A stretch of DNA of 17,859 bases, from the NCBI GenBank assembly GCA_031411575.1, contig JANOBJ010000058.1, forward strand, positions 1 through 17,859, in the 5' to 3' direction. The position numbers and the translations under genes were made by a program. The DNA comes from JANOBJ01 sp031411575. GTDB lineage: Bacteria; Pseudomonadota; Gammaproteobacteria; Burkholderiales; Burkholderiaceae_C. Each line of letters opens with the position of its first letter. Position 1 is the first letter of the stretch. Below, piece by piece: positions 13,305 through 17,859 of the stretch. A model generated the notes under the pieces. It searched no databases, was not told where the DNA came from, and worked only from the letters and a program-made list of their open reading frames with translations.

Positions 13305-14738
13305 ATGGCCACCTTGCTGGTGATTGAAGACGAACAGGCGCTGGCCAAGAACATCGCGCGCTTCTTCGAGCAGCAGAACCACACGGTGGAGATCGCGCAC
13401 GATGGCCCCACCGGCATCGAGCTGGCGCAGCGCCTCATGCCCGACGTGGCCATCGTGGACTACCAGCTGCCCGGGCTCGACGGGCTGGAAGTGATCAAGG
13501 CGCTGCGGCGCAACGACGACCAGGTGCGCGCGGTGATGGTGTCGGGCCACGCCAGCGTGTCGATCGCGGTGGACGCGATGAAAGCCGGCTCGTTTGACCT
13601 GCTCACCAAGCCCGCCTCGCTGGCCAGCCTGAAAGCCGTGGTGGACCGGGCGCTGGCCGACGCCGTGGCGCGCCGCAAGCTCGACTACTACCACAAGCGC
13701 GAAGCCGACGCCTCGGGCGTGGACCAGCTGCTGGGCGACTCGACACCGATGCGCGGCTTGCGCGACCTGATCCGCACCATCGCGGCCAACGAGCCCGCCG
13801 ACGCCGCCCCGGTGCCGCCGATCCTGATCCTGGGCGAGACCGGTTCCGGCAAGGAGCTGGTGGCGCGCGCCTGCCACTTTGCCAGCCCGCGCGCCACCAG
13901 TGCGTTTGTCGAGCTCAATTGCGCGGCGCTGCCACCGCACCTGATGGAAGGCGAGCTGTTCGGCTACGAAAAGGGTGCCTTCAACGACGCCCAGGCGCGC
14001 AAGATCGGCCTGATCGAGGCCGCCGATGGCGGCACGCTGTTCCTGGACGAGATTGGCGAACTCGATCTGTCGCTGCAGGCCAAGCTGCTGCGGGTGCTGG
14101 AGAACCTGCGCGTGCGACGGCTGGGTGCGCAGCACGACCGGCAGGTCAACGTGCGCGTGGTGGCGGCGACCAACCGCGACCTCGACACGCTGGTGGCGCA
14201 GAACAAGTTTCGCAGCGACCTGCTGTACCGGTTGCGGGTGTTCCAGATCAACATTCCGCCACTGCGCGCGCGTGACGACGACGTCTGGCAGCTGGCGCAG
14301 CACTTTGTCACCGTGTTCGCCCAACGCTACGGCAAGGCGGTGCCCAAGCTCGACCCGTCGGCCGAAGCGGCGCTGCGCCAGCACGCCTGGCCGGGCAATG
14401 TGCGCGAGCTGCGCAACCTGGTGGAGCGCTCGGTGCTGCTGTGCCAGGGCGACGTGATCACGTCGTCCGACCTGTCGCTGGTGCCGCTGCAGGCCGCCAT
14501 CACGCTGGTTGAGGCCACCTCGATGCCCGGCCTGGCGCGGCTCGATGAACTGGAGCGCTCGCATCTGGTGCGCGCGCTCGAGCAGACCGGCTGGAACGTG
14601 GCGCGCGCCGCCCGCCACCTGGACATCAGCCGCGACACCCTGCGCTACCGCATGGACAAACACGGCCTGCTGCGCCCCAGCGAACACCGCGCGGCCGAAC
14701 GCGCGGCCGGGCAGGCCGCCGACGCGTCGACCGACTGA
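13305..14738 (+). CDS. NtrC-family response regulator with degenerate GAFTGA loop
   Basis: This 477-residue regulator has a receiver domain (1-120) with acidic residues Glu8 and Asp9, the phosphoacceptor Asp52 and Lys102. An AAA+ domain (about 140-385) carries Walker A GETGSGKE (177-184), Walker B LDEIGE (247-252) and the arginine-finger region LLYRLRV. A Fis-type helix-turn-helix follows (about 425-456, GWNVARAARHLDISRDTLRYR). The loop that touches sigma-54 reads GAFNDA (224-229) rather than GAFTGA. Loss of the threonine usually abolishes sigma-54 activation in this family, so the protein may work with sigma-70 or act as a repressor. GGAGA precedes the ATG. It is partnered with the upstream kinase. 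Confidence 0.93.
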   Translation: MATLLVIEDEQALAKNIARFFEQQNHTVEIAHDGPTGIELAQRLMPDVAIVDYQLPGLDGLEVIKALRRNDDQVRAVMVSGHASVSIAVDAMKAGSFDLLTKPASLASLKAVVDRALADAVARRKLDYYHKREADASGVDQLLGDSTPMRGLRDLIRTIAANEPADAAPVPPILILGETGSGKELVARACHFASPRATSAFVELNCAALPPHLMEGELFGYEKGAFNDAQARKIGLIEAADGGTLFLDEIGELDLSLQAKLLRVLENLRVRRLGAQHDRQVNVRVVAATNRDLDTLVAQNKFRSDLLYRLRVFQINIPPLRARDDDVWQLAQHFVTVFAQRYGKAVPKLDPSAEAALRQHAWPGNVRELRNLVERSVLLCQGDVITSSDLSLVPLQAAITLVEATSMPGLARLDELERSHLVRALEQTGWNVARAARHLDISRDTLRYRMDKHGLLRPSEHRAAERAAGQAADASTD

Positions 14739-14859
14739 GCACCGGCCCCCCCGGCTTCAGCGCCGCTCCAGGCCGTGGGGTCAGCGCGGCGCAAGGGCCG
14801 CGTCGGCCTGGTGACGGCACCACCGTTTCGGCGTCAGACCGACGCGAACCCGGCAGCGG

Positions 14860-14892
14860 ATCGGTGACAATTACGGGCTTTTTGGTCACGAT
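14860..14892. promoter_or_regulatory. interrupted inverted repeat in the gap before the dehalogenase gene
   Basis: Arms ATCGGTGAC and GTCACGAT pair over 8 bp with one bulged base, 16 bases apart, in the 208-bp gap after the response regulator gene. No T-run follows, so an operator is more likely than a terminator. The same gap holds a smaller hairpin, GCGTC/GACGC (14831-14845). Confidence 0.3.
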
Positions 14893-14946
14893 TCAAGGCA
14901 AACGGGCGTATTTAATGCTGCGCCCGGTATCCAATACAGTAGCGAC

Positions 14947-15681
14947 ATGGATAAAACCCGGGCCGATGCGCCCCGCGCAGTGCTGTTCGACGCCTACGGC
15001 ACCTTGTTTGACGTGTACAGCGTAAGCCTGCTGGCCGAGCAGCTGTTCCCCGGCCACGGCCAGGCCCTGAGCGTGCGCTGGCGAGACAAGCAGATCGAGT
15101 ATTCGCGGCTGGTCACCACCAGCAAACGCGGCCCGAACCAGGAATCGGTGTACCGCCCGTTCTGGGAGCTGACCCGCGCTGCACTGGTGTATGCTATTAA
15201 ATCAATAGCTAACAATGACCCACTGGCTTGGACCACGGGCACATTTGATTCAAAAATCGACCAATTGATGAACCAGTACCGGCACCTGAGCGCGTTCCCC
15301 GAAAACCGCGAGGTGCTGCAGGCCCTGAAGGCGCGCGGCGTGGTCACCGGCGTTCTGTCCAACGGCGACCCGGCCATGCTCGACGTGGCCGTCAAGTCGG
15401 CCGGGCTGGACGGCCTGCTCGACCATGTGATCAGCGTGGACACGGTGCGCCAGTACAAGACCCACCCCGACGCGTATGGGCTGGGGCCAAAAGCCACCGG
15501 CCTCGCCCCGGCGCAGATCGTGTTTGTCAGCTGCAACAGCTGGGACGCGCTGGCCGCCACGTGGTACGGTTTTCGCACCCTCTGGGTGAATCGCCAGAAC
15601 CTGCCATTTGAAGAGCTCGGCACCCAGCCGACCCGCACTGGCACCAGCCTGAATGACGTGCTCGGATTTTTTCCGGCCTGA
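14947..15681 (+). CDS. haloacid dehalogenase type II (L-2-haloacid dehalogenase)
   Basis: The predicted reaction is hydrolysis of L-2-haloalkanoates to 2-hydroxy acids, such as chloroacetate to glycolate, through an aspartyl ester. Every residue I recall for the Pseudomonas L-DEX active site has a counterpart: nucleophile Asp15 and Thr19 (LFDAYGTL), Arg46, Ser138 (LSNGD), Lys171, Tyr177, Ser195, Asn197 and Asp200 (VSCNSWD). At 244 residues it is slightly long, with about 8 extra residues between the first helices of the cap. That stretch (about 83-104) is encoded by AT-rich DNA containing a palindromic repeat. No good ribosome binding site precedes the ATG. glcB follows after 36 bp. Confidence 0.88.
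   Translation: MDKTRADAPRAVLFDAYGTLFDVYSVSLLAEQLFPGHGQALSVRWRDKQIEYSRLVTTSKRGPNQESVYRPFWELTRAALVYAIKSIANNDPLAWTTGTFDSKIDQLMNQYRHLSAFPENREVLQALKARGVVTGVLSNGDPAMLDVAVKSAGLDGLLDHVISVDTVRQYKTHPDAYGLGPKATGLAPAQIVFVSCNSWDALAATWYGFRTLWVNRQNLPFEELGTQPTRTGTSLNDVLGFFPA
15189..15260. repeat. AT-rich palindromic repeat inside the dehalogenase gene (copy 2)
   Basis: GCTATT-AAATC-AATAGC (15193-15209) is a 6-bp inverted repeat at the start of a roughly 70-bp low-GC stretch ending near ATTTGATTCAAAAATCG, in an otherwise GC-rich gene. It resembles the intergenic element at 11644. The reading frame stays open through it (residues YAIKSIANN and following). Confidence 0.5.
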
Positions 15682-15717
15682 TGATTTTGTTTTCTTTTTC
15701 TTGACGAGGCCACCACC

Positions 15718-17859
15718 ATGACAACACGCACACCGTGCCACCGACTGCAAGTCGCTACTCCCCTGGTCCGGTTCATCGACGACCAGGTTTTGCCGGGCAC
15801 GGGCATCAGCAGCGCCGACTTCTGGCAGGGGTTCGATGCGCTCGCCCATGACCTCGGCCCCAAGAACGCTGCGCTGCTGAAAGAACGCGACCGCCTGCAG
15901 CTGGAACTGGACGCCTGGCACAAGGCCAACCCGGGCCCGATCCGCGACATGCCGGCGTACCGCGCGTTCCTGAAAGACATCGGCTACCTGGTGCCTTCAC
16001 CGGGCACCGTGCAGTGCGACACCGCGGGCGTGGACGATGAACTGGCCAAGCTCGCCGGCCCGCAGCTGGTGGTGCCCATTCTCAACGCCCGCTATGCGCT
16101 CAACGCCGCCAACGCGCGCTGGGGCTCGCTGTACGACGCGCTGTACGGCACCGACATGATCAGCGAGGCTGGCGGCGCTGGCCGCAGTGGTGGCTACAAC
16201 CCGGTGCGCGGCGCCAAGGTGATCGAGTACGCGCGCCATGTGCTCGACCGCGTCGCGCCGCTGGCCACGGGCTCGCACACCGACAGCACGCTGTACAGCG
16301 TGCAAAACGGCCAGCTCAGCGTGAAGCTCAAGAACGGCACGACGACCGGCCTGGCCCAACCCGCCAAGTTCATCGGCTACCAAGGCAGTGCGGCGGCGCC
16401 GTCGGCCGTATTGCTGCGCAACAACGGTATCCATGTGGACATCCAGATCAACCGCAACACGCCCATCGGCAAGACCGACGCGGCCGGCGTGAGCGACCTG
16501 GTGATCGAATCCGCACTCACCACCATCCTCGACCTGGAGGATTCGGTGGCCGCCGTGGACGCCGAGGACAAGATCATCGGCTACGAGAACTGGCTGGGCA
16601 TCCTGAAGGGCACGCTGACCGAAGAAGTGGCCAAGGGCGGCAAGTCTTTCACCCGCCGCCTGAGCGAAGACCGCACCTACCACCGCCCGGCCGGCGGTGA
16701 GGTCACGCTGCACGGGCGCTCGCTGCTGTTCGTGCGCAACGTGGGCCACCTGATGACCAACCCGGCCATCCTGTACGGCGACGGCAGCGAGATCCACGAA
16801 GGCATCATGGACGCGGTCATCACCGTGGCCATTGCCCTGCACGACCTGAAGCCCGCCAAGGGCCAGAAGCTGCGCAACTCGCGCAAGGGCTCGATCTACA
16901 TCGTCAAGCCCAAGATGCACGGCCCGGCCGAAGTGGCGTTTGCCACCGAGCTGTTTGGCCGCGTCGAGGCCCTGCTGGGGCTGAAGGAAAACACCGTCAA
17001 GCTGGGCATCATGGACGAAGAGCGCCGCACCAGCGTGAACCTGGCCGCCTGCATTGACGCCGCGAAGCACCGCGTGGCCTTCATCAACACCGGCTTCCTG
17101 GACCGTACCGGCGACGAGATCCACACCGCCATGCATTCGGGCGCGATGATCCGCAAGCCGCTCATGAAGAACGCGACCTGGCTGCGCGCCTACGAGCTGA
17201 GCAACGTACAGATTGGCCTGGCCTGCGGGCTGCGTGGCCGGGCCCAGATCGGCAAGGGCATGTGGGCCATGCCGGATCTGATGGCCGACATGATGAAGCA
17301 GAAGATCGCGCACCCGCAGGCGGGCGCCAACACCGCGTGGGTGCCCTCGCCGACCGCTGCCACGCTGCACGCCCTGCACTACCACCAGGTGGACGTGGCG
17401 TCGCTGCAGAAAAGCATGGACATCTTCGTTCACCAGGAAAAGTCGCAGGCGATGGAAGAAAACCTGCTGGACGCGATCCTGCAGATCCCGACCGCGCTGG
17501 TGCCGTTCTGGACCGACGCCGAAATCCAGGCCGAACTCGACAACAACGTACAGGGCATCCTGGGCTACGTGGTGCGCTGGGTCGACCAGGGCGTGGGCTG
17601 CTCGAAGGTGCCCGACATCCACAACGTGGGCCTGATGGAAGACCGCGCGACGCTGCGCATCAGCAGCCAGCACATCGCCAACTGGTTGCTGCACGGCGTG
17701 GTAACCGAGGCTCAGGTCACAGCCACCTTCGAGCGCATGGCCGCCGTGGTGGACAAGCAGAACGCCGGTGACCCGCTGTACAAGAACATGGCGGGAAATT
17801 TCAACACCTCAGCGGCTTACAAGGCAGCTTGTGATCTGGTGTTCAAGGGACTGGTGCAG
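15718..17859 (+). CDS. glcB: malate synthase G (partial, 3' end outside window)
   Basis: The enzyme condenses glyoxylate with acetyl-CoA to malate in the glyoxylate/glycolate pathway. The visible 714 residues cover nearly all of the roughly 725-residue G form; the frame is open at the edge. Landmarks: LLFVRNVGHLMTNPAI (Arg340, matching catalytic Arg338 of E. coli), MDEERRTS (Glu434) and FINTGFLDRTGDE (Asp462) for magnesium, GCSKVPDIHN with the conserved Cys628, and MEDRATLRISSQ (Asp642, the catalytic base, E. coli Asp631). The length and the N-terminal insert domain separate it from the shorter A form. GAGG lies 8 bases before the ATG. The 36-bp gap from the dehalogenase, which is T-rich but without a stem, suggests cotranscription. 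Confidence 0.97.
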   Translation, partial: MTTRTPCHRLQVATPLVRFIDDQVLPGTGISSADFWQGFDALAHDLGPKNAALLKERDRLQLELDAWHKANPGPIRDMPAYRAFLKDIGYLVPSPGTVQCDTAGVDDELAKLAGPQLVVPILNARYALNAANARWGSLYDALYGTDMISEAGGAGRSGGYNPVRGAKVIEYARHVLDRVAPLATGSHTDSTLYSVQNGQLSVKLKNGTTTGLAQPAKFIGYQGSAAAPSAVLLRNNGIHVDIQINRNTPIGKTDAAGVSDLVIESALTTILDLEDSVAAVDAEDKIIGYENWLGILKGTLTEEVAKGGKSFTRRLSEDRTYHRPAGGEVTLHGRSLLFVRNVGHLMTNPAILYGDGSEIHEGIMDAVITVAIALHDLKPAKGQKLRNSRKGSIYIVKPKMHGPAEVAFATELFGRVEALLGLKENTVKLGIMDEERRTSVNLAACIDAAKHRVAFINTGFLDRTGDEIHTAMHSGAMIRKPLMKNATWLRAYELSNVQIGLACGLRGRAQIGKGMWAMPDLMADMMKQKIAHPQAGANTAWVPSPTAATLHALHYHQVDVASLQKSMDIFVHQEKSQAMEENLLDAILQIPTALVPFWTDAEIQAELDNNVQGILGYVVRWVDQGVGCSKVPDIHNVGLMEDRATLRISSQHIANWLLHGVVTEAQVTATFERMAAVVDKQNAGDPLYKNMAGNFNTSAAYKAACDLVFKGLVQ

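Noticed and set aside
11723..13453. 576-residue minus-strand open frame across the kinase gene
   Set aside because: It is antisense to a gene with complete kinase motifs, is His/Gln/Arg-rich without domains, and reflects GC-rich codon bias.
13275..14687. 470-residue minus-strand open frame across the response regulator gene
   Set aside because: It is the antisense shadow of a gene with clear receiver, AAA+ and Fis domains; its composition is non-protein-like.
15997..17694. 565-residue minus-strand open frame
   Set aside because: It is antisense to malate synthase G, whose catalytic motifs are intact on the plus strand.

Overview
The window is GC-rich and gene-dense and reads as chromosome of a betaproteobacterium, most likely Comamonadaceae (Polaromonas, Rhodoferax, Acidovorax or Variovorax type). 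This rests on codon and GC style, the argS / SPOR protein / dsbA / lptA / lptB block, and two short AT-rich GCTA...TAGC palindromes resembling a dispersed repeat I associate with that family. No rRNA, tRNA, CRISPR array, insertion sequence or phage gene was seen. Left block (1-5336, all minus strand): envelope and housekeeping genes. These are lptB (cut by the window edge), lptA, a dsbA with its own terminator, an FtsN-like SPOR protein overlapping the end of argS, argS, and a LysR regulator. Middle block (5415-11440, all minus strand): the most unusual part. A GAF-AAA+-Fis sigma-54 activator (8672-10378) lies between two transcription units, and each unit begins with a good -24/-12 sigma-54 promoter. 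One unit is a tandem-rhodanese sulfurtransferase (promoter 11425-11440). The other is a tight three-gene operon (promoter 8502-8517): an OsmC-like protein whose second cysteine is serine, an acyl-CoA dehydrogenase-fold flavoprotein without the usual catalytic glutamate, and a rubredoxin fused to its own FAD/NAD(P)H reductase. The ten bases ACAATTTGTC lie about 130-160 bp upstream of both predicted start sites, and a related palindrome covers the activator's own start. I read this as a self-contained sigma-54 regulon for an oxidative or reductive reaction on an organosulfur or peroxidic compound. The substrate is unknown. Right block (11640-17859, plus strand): an AT-rich regulatory region, a sensor kinase and an NtrC-type response regulator whose GAFTGA loop reads GAFNDA, then a type II (L-2-)haloacid dehalogenase with a complete active-site set, followed after 36 bp by malate synthase G (glcB, cut by the window edge). 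The last two would fit haloacetate to glycolate to glyoxylate to malate, with the glycolate oxidation step supplied elsewhere.
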